Origin: Pantoea rwandensis
GTDB taxonomy: Bacteria; Pseudomonadota; Gammaproteobacteria; Enterobacterales; Enterobacteriaceae
NCBI RefSeq assembly: GCF_000759475.1
Contig: NZ_CP009454.1
Span: 2,914,001-2,978,000 of the forward strand
DNA: 64,000 bases
Direction: 5' to 3'
The notes under the pieces: generated by a model
Databases searched by the model: none
What the model was told of the DNA's origin: nothing
The model's input: only the letters and a program-made list of their open reading frames with translations
Part shown: piece after piece, positions 7,820 to 18,236 of the stretch
How positions within the stretch are numbered: position 1 is the stretch's first letter
How the letters are laid out: the number at the start of each line of letters is the position of its first letter
Program-made: the position numbers and the translations under genes

Positions 7820-8773
7820 ATGACCGAGTGCAATCTTGCGCTGTGGTATCGGCAGTTTGGCGATCCTATTGATGTACTGACGCTGGAATCTTCCCCTTTA
7901 GCCCCACGTCCCGCTGACTTGTTGCGTGTACAAATGCACTATGCGCCGATTAACGCGTCTGACCTGATCCCCATAACCGGTGCTTATCGTCACCGTGTCG
8001 CGCCGCCACAGGTGGCCGGTTACGAAGGTGTGGGTACGGTGATCGCCGCGCCCCCCTCTTTTCAACATCGGGTTGGCCAGCGTGTGCTGCCGCTGCGCGG
8101 TGTCGGCTGCTGGCAACATTATGTGGATATCGATCCGCAGCTCGCTATTCCGGTGCCAGAGGACATCCCCAGCACGCTGGCGGCTCGCGCCTATATCAAT
8201 CCGCTTGCCGCTTTGCTGATGTTGCAGCAATGGCCGGTCAGCGGTAAAAACGTACTGATCACGGCGGGTGGATCCGCCTGCGCACTTTTGCTGGCTCAGT
8301 GGGCTCAACTGCATGGTGCACATCAGGTTGTGGTGGAGTATCGCGCGTCAGCACATGCAGAAAGGTTGCATACACTGGGCCTGACTGCGTTGCAGGATAC
8401 TGCGCAGGAAACACTGAAAGCGGTGAGTGCACAAACAGATATCGTTTTTGATGCAGTGGGTGGCGATGTGGGACAGCTCATCTGGCAAGCGCTACCTGAG
8501 CATGCACAGTTTGTGGCTTACGGTGTGTTAAGCGGCACGCCGGTAAAAGTGAATGCCAACCGTCCGGCGCTGCACTGGTTTCATGTGCGGCACACCCTGG
8601 GCGATATTGGCGCGGCGCAGTGGCAGCAGCTTTTCTTCGCGCTCTGGCCGCTGCTGCACAACAGCGAATGCGGCGAAGTGGAGATTTTCCCGTTGAGCGA
8701 GTGGCGCGCGGCCATCGAGAGTTATCACCAGTCAGGGCGGTCACGCAAGCCTATGCTGTGTCTGTACAGGTGA
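7820..8773 (+). CDS. MDR-family quinone oxidoreductase / alcohol dehydrogenase-like protein
   Basis: Medium-chain dehydrogenase/reductase of about 317 residues from the ATG at 7820 (the frame is open back to 7745; 7814 is another candidate, and none has a strong Shine-Dalgarno). An N-terminal GroES-like domain (INASDLIPITGAYR, PQVAGYEGVGTV) is followed by a Rossmann NAD(P)H domain (NVLITAGGSACALLLAQ, where the usual GxGxxG is altered) and FDAVGG. The structural and catalytic zinc ligands of true alcohol dehydrogenases are missing, so it is closer to zinc-independent quinone oxidoreductases or 2-enoyl thioester reductases. Substrate unknown. It ends at a hairpin at 8774-8795 and stands alone between the T6SS island and a convergent gene. 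Confidence 0.75.
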   Translation: MTECNLALWYRQFGDPIDVLTLESSPLAPRPADLLRVQMHYAPINASDLIPITGAYRHRVAPPQVAGYEGVGTVIAAPPSFQHRVGQRVLPLRGVGCWQHYVDIDPQLAIPVPEDIPSTLAARAYINPLAALLMLQQWPVSGKNVLITAGGSACALLLAQWAQLHGAHQVVVEYRASAHAERLHTLGLTALQDTAQETLKAVSAQTDIVFDAVGGDVGQLIWQALPEHAQFVAYGVLSGTPVKVNANRPALHWFHVRHTLGDIGAAQWQQLFFALWPLLHNSECGEVEIFPLSEWRAAIESYHQSGRSRKPMLCLYR

Positions 8774-8795
8774 AGAGAGGCTATGCAGCCTCTCT
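8774..8795 (+). terminator. Hairpin between convergent genes
   Basis: Perfect 9-bp stem AGAGAGGCT / AGCCTCTCT with a 4-base loop, between the ends of the oxidoreductase and amidotransferase genes. It begins directly after the stop codon. The following T run is weak (TGTTCAATCGATTATTTT). Confidence 0.5.
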
Positions 8796-8805
8796 GTTCA
8801 ATCGA

Positions 8806-9495
8806 TTATTTTGCCGCAGCCTGCAGCCAGGCAACCACCAGCGGTGATAGTCGATTTTGCAGCGCCGCCCGTTCTGACTGGAACAGCGTTGCGACAAAGA
8901 ACGGATGATCGGTCAGTTCAACACCGCGTACATCCCGATCCAAATCCCACGACGTAATCTTCAGATTATGGGTCGCCAGCGCGTCACTGAATTCCGGGTT
9001 CACGCCGAAATTACAGTGATACCCTTCATCACTTTCCAGCGCGCCGTAAGCTTGCGCAATCCTTGAGCCGGGCTCGAAAGCCACCGTGCCGCGCTGTTCC
9101 ACCAGCGAACAGGCCAGCGGGGCAATCACCCAGCGTCCACCCTCATCGGTTTCCGCATGCCCGGCATCTTCCCAGCCCAGCACGTTACGGGCGTACTCCA
9201 CCACCGCATACTGAAAACCGCCACATGAACCGAGGAACGGTTTGTGGTTTTCACGCGCCCAGCGGATCGTTGCAAAGACACCTTCGTCGTTGAGATACGG
9301 GCTGCCCGGCACCACCCAAATGGCATCGTAATCGTTCCAGTGATGTTGATTGATGTCAGGAGTGGCGATCCAGTCGGCGGTGGCGTCGAGCGAGAGAGAT
9401 TTTGCGGCAAACTGAACAGCAGGAGGAATGGCTTGATGTGCAACGGCATTGGCACGGTAATCGCCAACAAGGGCGACACGAACTGACTGCGTCAT
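8806..9495 (-). CDS. CTP-synthase C-terminal-like class I glutamine amidotransferase homologue
   Basis: A 229-residue stand-alone protein resembling only the glutaminase half of CTP synthase. The nucleophile elbow FLGSCGG places Cys91, and the C-terminal HPFFVATLFQSE corresponds to the CTP synthase HPxFVxxQFHPE segment, but the catalytic His-Pro is replaced by Gln-Ser (Gln206), with the Glu kept. The synthetase domain is absent. A good GAAAGGA motif precedes the ATG. Because the Cys/His/Glu triad is incomplete, classical glutaminase activity is unlikely; it may use the cysteine for another reaction. Similar proteins are known as CTP synthase C-terminal-related proteins, whose function is unknown to me. 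Confidence 0.75.
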   Translation of the reverse strand: MTQSVRVALVGDYRANAVAHQAIPPAVQFAAKSLSLDATADWIATPDINQHHWNDYDAIWVVPGSPYLNDEGVFATIRWARENHKPFLGSCGGFQYAVVEYARNVLGWEDAGHAETDEGGRWVIAPLACSLVEQRGTVAFEPGSRIAQAYGALESDEGYHCNFGVNPEFSDALATHNLKITSWDLDRDVRGVELTDHPFFVATLFQSERAALQNRLSPLVVAWLQAAAK

Positions 9496-10147
9496 GGTTA
9501 CGTCCTTTCAGGGAAAAAACGAGGTTACAGCAAACATCCAGAGCTGTCTAAGCGCATTTTAGCGAGGTATCACTCACTTTCGTTAACGCGCATTTAGGTT
9601 AATGCCTGCTTTTTATACGGTTAAATGTTCTTTTTTATGGTGATTAACTCGACGGATGTTGACCACGCAATCGTTTACTTCTTTTACGGTTTTAATTAAA
9701 TCGTAATTTTGTGCGCAGGATCAACAAATTAGCCATTTGGAAACTTTAGCCAGCCTATTGCGCTCAACAATCAAGCAATTGTGCTTAGTAAGTGCGCATA
9801 TGCGGTCTTTATTTTGGTATAAATTATCATCTACAGCGTTATATCCTGCAAAAGAGACCTTAAGCGGTTTATATCAGGAAAATGATCCAAAGGATCTCCA
9901 GTTAACACGTTTATTCTGATATAATGCCACACAGCAATATTTAACACTGATTTACAACTTCTTATAACGGCATTAACCCTACCTGTTACAAGTATTTCAG
10001 CGTGCAAAAAATGCTTGCCCTGTTGGTCTGATTCAGCCAAATTAGGCGCCGTTTTTCCTTTCTAATAACAATGTTGCGCGGGATTACTCAGCCCGACGCA
10101 GACTTAATTCCTGTCGCAAAACAGGCTATGTATAAACTGAGGTACAA
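9496..10147. other. Long AT-rich intergenic region upstream of dtpA
   Basis: No supported gene. A 60-codon plus-strand frame at 9737-9919 has no family signal. The left part holds the promoter of the minus-strand amidotransferase, the right part the dtpA promoter and leader. In E. coli, nth and the rsx operon lie upstream of dtpA; no trace of them is seen here. Confidence 0.5.
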
Positions 10148-11656
10148 GTGTCAACTGCAAACAAACACACTGACGAGGCAGTAAGCCTCAACGCGTTCAA
10201 ACAGCCGAAAGCGTTTTATCTAATCTTCTCCATCGAACTGTGGGAGCGTTTCGGCTACTACGGTCTGCAAGCCATCATGGCCGTTTACCTGGTGAAACAG
10301 TTGGGGATGTCCGAAGCGGACTCTATTACCCTGTTTACCTCGTTCAGCGCCCTGGTTTACGGCATGGTCGCGATTGGCGGCTGGCTGGGCGATAAAGTCT
10401 TGGGCACCAAACGTGTGATTGTGCTCGGCGTTATCGTGCTGGCACTCGGCTATGCGCTGATCGCCTTCTCAGGCCATGATACCGCGATGGTGTATGTAGG
10501 TATGGCGACCATTGCCGTGGGTAGTGGCCTGTTCAAAGCCAACCCTTCTTCTTTGCTGTCTACCTGCTACGAGAAAGATGATCCGCGCATCGACGGTGCA
10601 TTCACCATGTTCTATATGTCGATCAACATCGGTTCTCTGTTCTCGATGATGCTGACACCGTGGTTGGCTGCACATTACGGCTGGGGCGCAGCGTTCTCGC
10701 TCTCCGTGGTGGGTCTGATGATTACCTTACTGAACTTCCTGTTCTGCCAGCGCCTGGTGAAAAACTACGGTTCTAAACCGGACTTTGCTCCACTGAACGT
10801 CAGCAAACTGCTGATGACGCTGGTGGGTGTGGTGGCGCTGGTTGCCATTGCGGCCTGGCTGTTACATCACCAAAGCATTGCACGTATGGCGCTGGGCGTG
10901 ATTGCCATTGGCATCGTGCTGGTGTTTGCGAAAGAAGCCTTTGCGTTGCAGGGTGCAGCTCGCCGTAAGATGATCGTCGCCTTCCTGTTAATGCTCGAAG
11001 CGATTGTGTTCTTCGTGCTGTACATGCAGATGCCAACTTCACTCAACTTCTTCGCCATTCGTAACGTTGAGCATGCCATTCTGGGCATTACCTTCGAACC
11101 TGAACAGTTCCAGGCGCTGAACCCGTTCTGGATCATGCTGGCCAGCCCGATTCTGGCGGCGGTTTATAACAAGCTGGGCGACAAACTGCCAATGCCGCAT
11201 AAGTTCGCGATTGGTATGGTGCTCTGCTCTGCAGCCTTCCTGGTGCTGCCGTTTGGTGCCAAATTCGCTAACGATGCCGGTATTGTTTCGGTGAACTGGT
11301 TGATCATCAGCTATGCACTGCAGAGCGTGGGCGAATTGATGATTTCCGGTCTCGGCCTGGCGATGGTGGCACAGTTAGTCCCACAGCGTCTGATGGGCTT
11401 CATCATGGGCTCGTGGTTCCTGACCACGGCGGGTGCCGCAATGATTGCCGGTAAAGTGGCTAATCTGATGGCCGTGCCAAATGATGTGACCGATCCGCAT
11501 GCTTCGCTGGAGGTTTACAGCCATGTGTTCCAGCAGATTGGTATTGCTACCGGTGTGATCGCCATCCTGATGCTGATCACCGCGCCACTGCTCAACCGCA
11601 TGACGCAGAATGATGCTACACAGCCTGAACTGAAAAGCGCCAACGCGAATCAGTAA
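10148..11656 (+). CDS. dtpA: Dipeptide/tripeptide:H+ symporter DtpA
   Basis: A 502-residue POT/PTR-family transporter of the inner membrane that imports di- and tripeptides with protons. The signature ExxERFxYY is at residues 30-38 ([11 protein letters not shown]), followed by about 14 hydrophobic segments; E. coli DtpA has about the same length. Start is GTG at 10148 with GAGG seven bases upstream. The gene is monocistronic: a strong terminator follows at 11674-11698. In E. coli, dtpA is followed by gstA; here a LysR-type gene intervenes. Confidence 0.93.
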   Translation: MSTANKHTDEAVSLNAFKQPKAFYLIFSIELWERFGYYGLQAIMAVYLVKQLGMSEADSITLFTSFSALVYGMVAIGGWLGDKVLGTKRVIVLGVIVLALGYALIAFSGHDTAMVYVGMATIAVGSGLFKANPSSLLSTCYEKDDPRIDGAFTMFYMSINIGSLFSMMLTPWLAAHYGWGAAFSLSVVGLMITLLNFLFCQRLVKNYGSKPDFAPLNVSKLLMTLVGVVALVAIAAWLLHHQSIARMALGVIAIGIVLVFAKEAFALQGAARRKMIVAFLLMLEAIVFFVLYMQMPTSLNFFAIRNVEHAILGITFEPEQFQALNPFWIMLASPILAAVYNKLGDKLPMPHKFAIGMVLCSAAFLVLPFGAKFANDAGIVSVNWLIISYALQSVGELMISGLGLAMVAQLVPQRLMGFIMGSWFLTTAGAAMIAGKVANLMAVPNDVTDPHASLEVYSHVFQQIGIATGVIAILMLITAPLLNRMTQNDATQPELKSANANQ

Positions 11657-11673
11657 TGGATGTGATGTCACGA

Positions 11674-11698
11674 AGCCGGGCCAACGCCCGGCTTTTTT
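11674..11698 (+). terminator. dtpA rho-independent terminator
   Basis: Stem AGCCGGG / CCCGGCT with a 6-base loop followed by six T, 18 bp after the dtpA stop. Confidence 0.9.
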
Positions 11699-11812
11699 AT
11701 TTCCTGTAACGCATTTCTTTCCCTCGCTTTAACGTTTCCTGCGGTCAGTGCTTCGCTTTTCATCCCATAACCCGCATGATGACGGCTTCTTGTTAAGCAA
11801 GCGGTCATCGTC

Positions 11813-12721
11813 ATGGATCGATTCGAAGAACTTCAGGTGTTTGTCGCAGTAATTCAGCAAGGCAGCCTGGCGGGCGCCGCACGTCTGCTACAGCGATCCC
11901 CACCGGTGATTACCCGCACATTAAGCGCACTTGAATCCCGTCTCGGCACCACCCTGATAGAGCGCACGACACGACAACTGGCACCCACAGAAGCGGGCTG
12001 GCGCCTGTTCGAACAGGCGCGACAGTTATTAAGTGATTACCACAGCGCACTGGACAGCGCCCATCACAGCGGCTTACAAGGACTCCTGCGCATTACCGCC
12101 CCCGTGCCATTCGGCCGCCTTCACATCATGCCGCTGGTAAATGCCTTCTTACAGCAACATCCCGAGATGCAGATTGAGGTGGTGTTGAGCGACAGCTATC
12201 AGGATTTAATTGAAAATGGCCTGGATATCGCCCTGCGCATCGGCGAACTGCAGGACTCCTCGATGGTGGCACGTAAGGTGGGCAGCGTACGTTCTACCCT
12301 GGTGGCCAGTCCCGATTATTTACAACGCGCCGGGGCCCCCTCACATCCCAGTGAACTCACTCAGCATGCAGTGATCACCAGCCTGCGGCACACGCGAGAA
12401 TGGCGCTTTGCCCAGGACTTGCGCGTGCGGATCCTGCCGCGATTGCGCGTCAACGACATTGAAAGCCAGCTGGAAACGCTGCGCGGCGGCCAGGGGATTG
12501 GCCGTTTGCTGTCATATCAGGTGCTGGGAGATCTGCGCGAGGGCAGACTGATCCACTTATTACCTGAGTGGGAACCTGCGCCGCTACCGGTGCAACTGGT
12601 GACTCAGCGGGTAAAAAATATGACGCCAAAAGTACGACAGTTCTGGGAATTTGCGCTTGAACAGCTGCCTTCGCTACCCTGCTTCGTTGCAGAAAAGCCA
12701 AAGGCAGCGCCGGATTCCTGA
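11813..12721 (+). CDS. LysR-family transcriptional regulator
   Basis: A 302-residue LysR-type regulator. The N-terminal winged helix (QGSLAGAARLLQRSPPVITRTLSALESRLG..LIERTTR) spans residues ~15-55, followed by the type 2 periplasmic-binding-like effector domain with GLQGLLRITAPVPFGRLHIMP near residue 90. It lies between dtpA and gstA, where E. coli has no regulator, and could act on gstA just downstream, but no target can be read from the sequence. The ligand is unknown. The distance to gstA (about 70 bp) leaves room for a separate gstA promoter. Confidence 0.85.
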   Translation: MDRFEELQVFVAVIQQGSLAGAARLLQRSPPVITRTLSALESRLGTTLIERTTRQLAPTEAGWRLFEQARQLLSDYHSALDSAHHSGLQGLLRITAPVPFGRLHIMPLVNAFLQQHPEMQIEVVLSDSYQDLIENGLDIALRIGELQDSSMVARKVGSVRSTLVASPDYLQRAGAPSHPSELTQHAVITSLRHTREWRFAQDLRVRILPRLRVNDIESQLETLRGGQGIGRLLSYQVLGDLREGRLIHLLPEWEPAPLPVQLVTQRVKNMTPKVRQFWEFALEQLPSLPCFVAEKPKAAPDS

Positions 12722-12795
12722 TCACTGTCACTGGTATTTTTATTTAGCAGTTTTATGCTGTTTCGATCACAACCACACTTCCAGGAGAAGCCATG

Positions 12796-13401
12796 ATGAA
12801 ACTCTATTGCAAGCCCGGTGCCTGTTCGCTGTCACCGCATATTGTTGCGCGTGAATGCGGGTTGGACTTTACCCAGGTCAATGTTGACCTGCAGAAAAAG
12901 GTCACCGAGCAGGGAGACGATTACTGGCAGATTAACCCCAAAGGACAGGTTCCTGCGCTGCAATTTGATGACGGCAGTTTGTTAACCGAAGGCGTTGCTA
13001 TTGTGCAGTATCTGGCGGATCTGAAGCCAGACCGCAATCTGCTGGCACCCACCGGCAGCCTGACGCGCTACCACACCATTGAATGGCTGAGCTTTGTCAG
13101 CAGTGAACTGCATAAAACCTTCTCACCGCTGTTCCGTCCGGATACCCCGGAAGAGTACAAAGCCATTGTGCGGGCGCAGTTAGAGAAGAAATATCAGGTT
13201 GTGAATGAAGCGCTGCAAGACAAGCAGTGGTTGATGGGTCTGCGTTATACCGTGGCCGATGTCTATCTGTTTGTGGTTACACGTTGGGCAAAAGCCATCA
13301 AGCTGGATCTGAGCGGGTTAGCCGCGCTGGAAGCCTGGTTCAACCGTGTGGCAGAACGTCCAGCGGTGCAAGCGGCGTTGAAAGCGGAAGGTTTGGTTTA
13401 A
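12796..13401 (+). CDS. gstA: Glutathione S-transferase GstA
   Basis: A 201-residue beta-class glutathione transferase. The thioredoxin-like N-terminal domain has the [15 protein letters not shown] glutathione-site segment with Cys10-equivalent, and NPKGQVPAL plus [12 protein letters not shown] form the rest of the glutathione site; the C-terminal helical domain contains [20 protein letters not shown]. coli GstA has the same length. Two consecutive ATGs (12793, 12796) follow AGGAG; the second is chosen because it matches the family start and has better spacing. It conjugates glutathione to electrophiles and has peroxidase activity in the cytoplasm. Confidence 0.92.
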   Translation: MKLYCKPGACSLSPHIVARECGLDFTQVNVDLQKKVTEQGDDYWQINPKGQVPALQFDDGSLLTEGVAIVQYLADLKPDRNLLAPTGSLTRYHTIEWLSFVSSELHKTFSPLFRPDTPEEYKAIVRAQLEKKYQVVNEALQDKQWLMGLRYTVADVYLFVVTRWAKAIKLDLSGLAALEAWFNRVAERPAVQAALKAEGLV

Positions 13402-13407
13402 CAATAG

Positions 13408-13430
13408 ACAGGCGCACCCTGTGCGCCTGT
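13408..13430 (+). terminator. Hairpin after gstA (convergent with pdxY)
   Basis: Near-perfect inverted repeat ACAGGCGCA/TGCGCCTGT directly after gstA. It has only a short T-rich tail (TTATTC), so its strength is uncertain. Confidence 0.55.
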
Positions 13431-13489
13431 TATTCATGCTGTCAGCAGGCAACCGGAGGGTCGCCCGCTTGATCTGCGCGGTGTACGCT

Positions 13490-14350
13490 TTACAGCTTCT
13501 CGGCGGCAAAGTGCTGAGTCGGTTGCGCAATCGCGTCCTGTGCCGCGACCAGTTGCAACTCGTACTCGCCCATCTCATGGGTTTTCAGCATCACTTCATA
13601 AACCGCTGCGGTAACGTGCTCCAGCGCATCCTGCAACGATTTGCCGTGCAACAGATCGACCAGCAGTAAACCACTGGTCAAATCGCCCACGCCCACCGGC
13701 TGACGGACGCCAAAGTCCACCAGCGGACGGCTGATGTGCCAGCACTCATCAGCGGTGACCAGCAGCATTTCAAACCGATCGCTGCGACGACCAGCACGCG
13801 CCAGATGCTTCACCAGCACCACTTTCGGCCCTTGCGCCACTAACGCGCGTGCCGCCACTACCGCCTGCTCAACATTTGCCACTTCATGGCCACTGAGCAT
13901 TTCCAGCTCCAGCAGATTCGGTGCGATGATATCGCTGGCCGGCATCGCCATCTTGCAATGGAATTCCGCAACGCCAGGCGCCACGATGCAGCCCTTCTCG
14001 GGATGGCCCATCACCGGATCGCAGAAGAACCAGGCGTTCGGGTTGGCGGCTTTCACCTGACGCACGATCTCCAGAATCTGCTCGCCCTGCTCTGCAGACC
14101 CTAAATAACCGCTCAGCACTGCATCACAGGTCTTCAGACGGTCAATCGCCGTAATGCCTTTGACAATGTCGGTGAGATGCGTGGCAGGCATCACAGTGCC
14201 GGTCCAGTGACCATATTGCGTGTGATTGGAGAACTGTACGGTGTTCAACGGCCAAACGTTTGCGCCCATACGACGCATCGGGAATTCGGCGGCGCTGTTA
14301 CCGGCGTGGCCGTAAACCACATGTGATTGGATTGCGAGGATATTTTTCAT
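13490..14350 (-). CDS. pdxY: Pyridoxal kinase PdxY
   Basis: A 286-residue ribokinase-fold kinase that phosphorylates pyridoxal to PLP in the B6 salvage pathway, the same length as E. coli PdxY. Conserved features are the N-terminal [29 protein letters not shown] in the middle, and the C-terminal ATP/anion-hole motif [14 protein letters not shown]. The open frame extends eight codons further, but the ATG at 14350 matches the family start and has AGGG upstream. It follows tyrS on the same strand across a terminator, as in E. coli. Confidence 0.95.
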   Translation of the reverse strand: MKNILAIQSHVVYGHAGNSAAEFPMRRMGANVWPLNTVQFSNHTQYGHWTGTVMPATHLTDIVKGITAIDRLKTCDAVLSGYLGSAEQGEQILEIVRQVKAANPNAWFFCDPVMGHPEKGCIVAPGVAEFHCKMAMPASDIIAPNLLELEMLSGHEVANVEQAVVAARALVAQGPKVVLVKHLARAGRRSDRFEMLLVTADECWHISRPLVDFGVRQPVGVGDLTSGLLLVDLLHGKSLQDALEHVTAAVYEVMLKTHEMGEYELQLVAAQDAIAQPTQHFAAEKL

Positions 14351-14374
14351 TATTGCCCTGTACTGCCTTGCCAT

Positions 14375-14397
14375 AAAAAAGGGCCGGAAACCGGCCC
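14375..14397 (-). terminator. tyrS terminator
   Basis: Stem GGGCCGG / CCGGCCC with a 3-base loop and, reading the minus strand, six T after it. It lies 8 bp after the tyrS stop and overlaps the pdxY leader. Confidence 0.88.
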
Positions 14398-14404
14398 TCG
14401 AACC

Positions 14405-15679
14405 TTACTGCCAGTTAATCAGGCAGTAGTGTTTTTTACCGCGACGCAACAGCGTGAAGCGACCAAACAGTTTGTCGCTGTCGCTGAAACGATACTCGGC
14501 GTCAGATTGTTTTTCACCGTTGAGAGAAACGGCGTTGGAACCGATCATGGTGCGAGCCTGGCCGCGCGAAGGCACAAGCTCTGCCGCCACCAACGCCTGT
14601 TGCAGGTCATCTTCTGCATTCAGATTGATCACCGGCATACCGTCCTGCGCCAGCTGTTCGAAGTCCGCTTCAGTCATCTCGGTCAGGCTGCCGGAGAACA
14701 AGCTGTCGGTAATACGCTTAGCGGCTGTCAGACCGGCTTCACCGTGCACCAGACGCGTCACCTGCTCGGCCAGCACATACTGCGCGCGTGGCGCTTTACC
14801 GCTGTTCTTGTCTTCTTCTTCCAGCGCATTGATCTCTTCAATGCTCATAAAGGTGAAGAACTTCAGGAAGCGATAGACGTCAGCATCGGCGGTATTAATC
14901 CAGAACTGGTAGAACTTGTATGGGCTGGTTTTCTTCGCATCGAGCCACACTGCGCCACCTTCGGTTTTACCGAATTTGGTGCCATCAGATTTGGTGATCA
15001 GCGGAACGGTCAAGCCCCATGCCTGCTGCTGATGCAGACGGCGCGTCAGATCGATACCTGACGTGATGTTGCCCCACTGGTCGGAACCGCCAATCTGCAG
15101 CACCACATCGTAACGCTTGTTCAGTTCCGCAAAGTCGTAACCCTGCAGCAGGTTGTAGGAGAACTCGGTGTAAGAAATACCCTGATCTTCGCGGTTCAGA
15201 CGCTGCTTCACTGCTTCGCGGTTGATCATCTGGTTCACCGAGAAGTGCTTACCGATGTCACGCAGGAAGGTCAGCACGTTCATGCCGCCAAACCAGTCGT
15301 AGTTGTTCGCTGCGATAGCACTATTATCGCCGCAGTCGAAGCTGAGGAAAGGCGCAACCTGGTTGCGGATCTTCTCAACCCACTCGCCCACGGTATCAGC
15401 GGTGTTGAGTTTACGTTCTGCTGCTTTAAAGCTGGGATCGCCAATCAGACCGGTGGCACCACCCACCAGCGCGACCGGCTTGTGTCCGGCGTCCTGAAAA
15501 CGTTTCAGGCAGAGCAGCGGCACCAGATGGCCCAAATGCAAGCTATCAGCGGTCGGATCGAAGCCGCAATAGAGTGCAATTGGCCCTTGCGCCAGTCGCT
15601 CTGCTAACGCTTCCTCGTCCGTTACCTGGGCGACTAAGCCCCTTTCTTGCAATTGTTGTATCAGGTTACTGCTGGTCAT
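14405..15679 (-). CDS. tyrS: Tyrosyl-tRNA synthetase TyrS
   Basis: A 424-residue class Ic aminoacyl-tRNA synthetase that charges tRNA-Tyr. The HIGH-type motif is HLGHL (within [18 protein letters not shown]), the tyrosine pocket has [11 protein letters not shown], and KMSKS appears as KFGKT. A C-terminal S4-like RNA-binding domain follows ([20 protein letters not shown]). The frame is open upstream, but ATG 15679 matches the E. coli start MASSNLI and is preceded by GGAG. Length equals E. coli TyrS. Confidence 0.97.
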   Translation of the reverse strand: MTSSNLIQQLQERGLVAQVTDEEALAERLAQGPIALYCGFDPTADSLHLGHLVPLLCLKRFQDAGHKPVALVGGATGLIGDPSFKAAERKLNTADTVGEWVEKIRNQVAPFLSFDCGDNSAIAANNYDWFGGMNVLTFLRDIGKHFSVNQMINREAVKQRLNREDQGISYTEFSYNLLQGYDFAELNKRYDVVLQIGGSDQWGNITSGIDLTRRLHQQQAWGLTVPLITKSDGTKFGKTEGGAVWLDAKKTSPYKFYQFWINTADADVYRFLKFFTFMSIEEINALEEEDKNSGKAPRAQYVLAEQVTRLVHGEAGLTAAKRITDSLFSGSLTEMTEADFEQLAQDGMPVINLNAEDDLQQALVAAELVPSRGQARTMIGSNAVSLNGEKQSDAEYRFSDSDKLFGRFTLLRRGKKHYCLINWQ

Positions 15680-15818
15680 CACTGACTCCAAATTGATCAG
15701 ACTGCACCTAGGCTGGTACACAGCTTTCCGCTGAGATGCGGATACGAAAAAAATGAGGGCTATAGCATAAAGCGCTGACGCCAACTGCGCCAGCGTTGAA
15801 AGGGGGTAAAACGCAGTT

Positions 15819-16475
15819 TTACGGGGCTAAACGGTCAATAGTCCAGCCATCGGCTTCACGCTGGTAGAGGAAGCGATCGTGCAGGCGATGTTCGCCGCCC
15901 TGCCAGAACTCCACGGTGTGGAATTTAACGCGATATCCGCCCCAGAAACTGGGTAAAGGCACCTCACCCTGCTGGAATTTCTGCTTCAGCTCGAGGAATT
16001 TGCCTTCCAGCACGCCGCGCGCTGAAATTCGGCTCGACTGCTTCGACACCCAGGCGCCGATCTGGCTGTCACGCGGACGGCTGCTAAAGTATTTCAGCAC
16101 TTCCTGTGGCGACAGTTTTTCCACTTCCCCTAACACCATCACCTGGCGTTCAAGGAAGTGCCATGGGAAATGCAGCGAGATGCGCGGATTGTCCGCCAGC
16201 TGCAGCGCTTTGCGGCTGCCCAGATTGGTGTAAAACACCATGCCTTGTTCATCGTAATGTTTCAGCAACACAATACGCTGATAAGGCTGGCCGCTGCTGT
16301 CAACGGTGGCGACGGTCATTGCTGTTGGATCGGGCAGTTGGGCATCGCACGCCTGCTTGAGCCAATGTTCAAACAATGCCAGCGGATTGTCTGGCAGATC
16401 GTTACGTCTAAGCCCGCCGCGCGTGTACTCACGACGTAAATGGGCAATGTTTTGCAAGCTGTCACTGTCGCTCAT
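15819..16475 (-). CDS. pdxH: Pyridoxine/pyridoxamine 5'-phosphate oxidase
   Basis: A 218-residue FMN enzyme that makes PLP from PNP or PMP with oxygen, the last step of B6 synthesis and salvage. FMN/PLP-site segments are [41 protein letters not shown] and [14 protein letters not shown]; length equals the E. coli enzyme. It is upstream of tyrS-pdxY, so two B6-salvage enzymes flank tyrS, as in E. coli. A 15-bp gap separates it from mliC, suggesting co-transcription. Confidence 0.96.
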   Translation of the reverse strand: MSDSDSLQNIAHLRREYTRGGLRRNDLPDNPLALFEHWLKQACDAQLPDPTAMTVATVDSSGQPYQRIVLLKHYDEQGMVFYTNLGSRKALQLADNPRISLHFPWHFLERQVMVLGEVEKLSPQEVLKYFSSRPRDSQIGAWVSKQSSRISARGVLEGKFLELKQKFQQGEVPLPSFWGGYRVKFHTVEFWQGGEHRLHDRFLYQREADGWTIDRLAP

Positions 16476-16489
16476 GCTGATTCTCTTCG

Positions 16490-16819
16490 TTACTGGGCGG
16501 ACGCATCCGCATTTTGCAATTCACAGTCATTAATCACGATTTTGTCATTACGCTCAACAAAAGCGCCATTGCCTTTAGACCAGAAGACATAAGTGCCGTC
16601 GCTGTAACGCGCGCCCGAGGCCGATACGGTTTGGGTTAAGGTGAGCGGTTTACCATCCAGAATAAAGCTAACCTGCTGCTTCGGATTGTCGAGTGTCACC
16701 GTTAACGGTAACGTGCCGCACTGATAGCGCAATGTCTGTGGTGTCGGCTGCTCTTTGTGCATCATGCCGCAGCCACTCATCGTGACGACACAGCTCAACA
16801 GGATAACGATTTTTTTCAT
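16490..16819 (-). CDS. mliC: Membrane-bound C-type lysozyme inhibitor
   Basis: A 109-residue lipoprotein. The signal peptide ends in the lipobox MSGC (Cys17), so it is lipidated. The MliC domain is indicated by [12 protein letters not shown], the typical [22 protein letters not shown] run with the conserved Ser/Lys inhibitory loop, and NDCEL as a likely disulfide partner of the first Cys. It protects peptidoglycan against vertebrate C-type lysozyme. E. coli YdhA has the same size. SD GGAG is just upstream of the ATG. Confidence 0.92.
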   Translation of the reverse strand: MKKIVILLSCVVTMSGCGMMHKEQPTPQTLRYQCGTLPLTVTLDNPKQQVSFILDGKPLTLTQTVSASGARYSDGTYVFWSKGNGAFVERNDKIVINDCELQNADASAQ

Positions 16820-16829
16820 CTTTCACTCC

Positions 16830-17951
16830 TTAACGTGTCAATCGGGCATTCGCCGGATAAATGGCACCCAATACACTCATTTCCCGTGCACCGGTGACGG
16901 CAGGCAAATTGCCTGGCAAACCGGACAAGGTGCGAAACGCCAGCCAGGCGAAGGCCAACGCTTCCATATCATCACCACTGATCCCGGCGTCATCCGTCGT
17001 CCCCACTTCTGTTCCCGGCAAATGCGCCGCCAGCCGTGCCATCAGCAATGGGTTGCGACTGCCGCCACCACACACCAGCAGGCGATCGCAGCCATCATTG
17101 AGCTGAACTTGCTGGGCAATGGTCAGGGCGGTGAGTTCACTGAGTGTGGCCTGCACATCCTGCGATGCCAGCGCCGGGAAACGCTGCAATTGACGTTCAA
17201 CCCAGCCGAGATTGAAATATTCACGACCGGTACTTTTCGGTGGCGGCAGCGCGAACCAGGCATCGTTAAGCATTTCATCCAGCAGTGCAGGTACGACCTG
17301 ACCACTGCGCGCCCAGCTGGCATCTTTATCATAGGGCAAGCCCTTATGGCGCCAAATCCAGGCATCAATCAGCATATTGCCAGGCCCGGTATCAAACCCT
17401 CGCACCGGCTGGCCGGGAATCAATAATGACAGATTGGCAATACCGCCAATGTTGAGCACCATACGCCGTTCAACGCTGTCCATCAGCAGCGCCTGATGGA
17501 AAGCGGGAACCAGTGGCGCGCCTTGTCCGCCTAAGGCCATGTCGCGACGACGAAAATCGGCCACCACGGTAATCCCCGTGGCTGCGGCGATGTGATTGCT
17601 GTCCCCAATCTGTAGCGTATTCGGGGCGTCGCTTTGCGGCTCATGCCACACGGTCTGCCCATGGCAACCGATGGCCATGATGTCATTGGCTTACAGCGAT
17701 TGCTGCTGCATCAGCGTTAACACCGCTTCTGCAAACAGTTTGCCTAGTCGGGTATCCAACTGACCCAGTTGCGACAGGGTCAGCGATTGACCCTGACAGA
17801 TCGCCAGCACCTGTTGACGAATTTCCTGCGGCATCGGGTGGCAATAGCTGGCCTGCTGCGCCACCATATGCTCATCAATGACCGCCAGTACGACATCTAC
17901 CCCGTCGAGGCTGGTGCCGGACATCACACCAATATAGCGTCCTGATTTCAT
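16830..17951 (-). pseudogene. anmK: anmK interrupted by a single in-frame stop codon
   Basis: Anhydro-N-acetylmuramic acid kinase recycles murein 1,6-anhydroMurNAc. The 5' part (17691-17951; 86 residues, [20 protein letters not shown]...) and the 3' part (16830-17690; ...[13 protein letters not shown] to the C-terminus with the phosphate-binding and GGGSRN motifs) are in the same frame with only one TAA at 17691-17693 between them. E. coli AnmK has Gln (CAA-type codon) at this place, so one C-to-T change explains it. All other conserved motifs look intact and the total would be 373 codons. A restart at ATG 17678 lacks a ribosome binding site. It is either a recent pseudogene or a sequence error. 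Confidence 0.9.
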
Positions 17952-18236
17952 AGCGGTTCCTTACCCACGCGCGAGTCTGCAATATGATTCTGTTTAGCCT
18001 GGCAAATATCAGCGGCTAATTCTATGATAAAATTCCGCTTTTCAACCGCACAGCACACGGCATTTCAGCGATAAAATATTTTCAGCACGAAATTGAATTT
18101 TTGTTGAGGGGCAATGGTCTATCCTTCGCCTCAGCCGCGTATTATTTGGACATAGAGTCAATTGCCAGCTTTCTGTCTTATACTCTTGCTGTAGAGGACG
18201 AGAACATGGCGTTTTTTTGCATTAAGGAGCTTTCTG

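Noticed and set aside
17991..18006. Possible PhoP box (TGTTTA-N5-GCAAAT) upstream of slyB
   Set aside because: Second half-site is poor and the distance to slyB is about 230 bp; expected from E. coli but not supported here.
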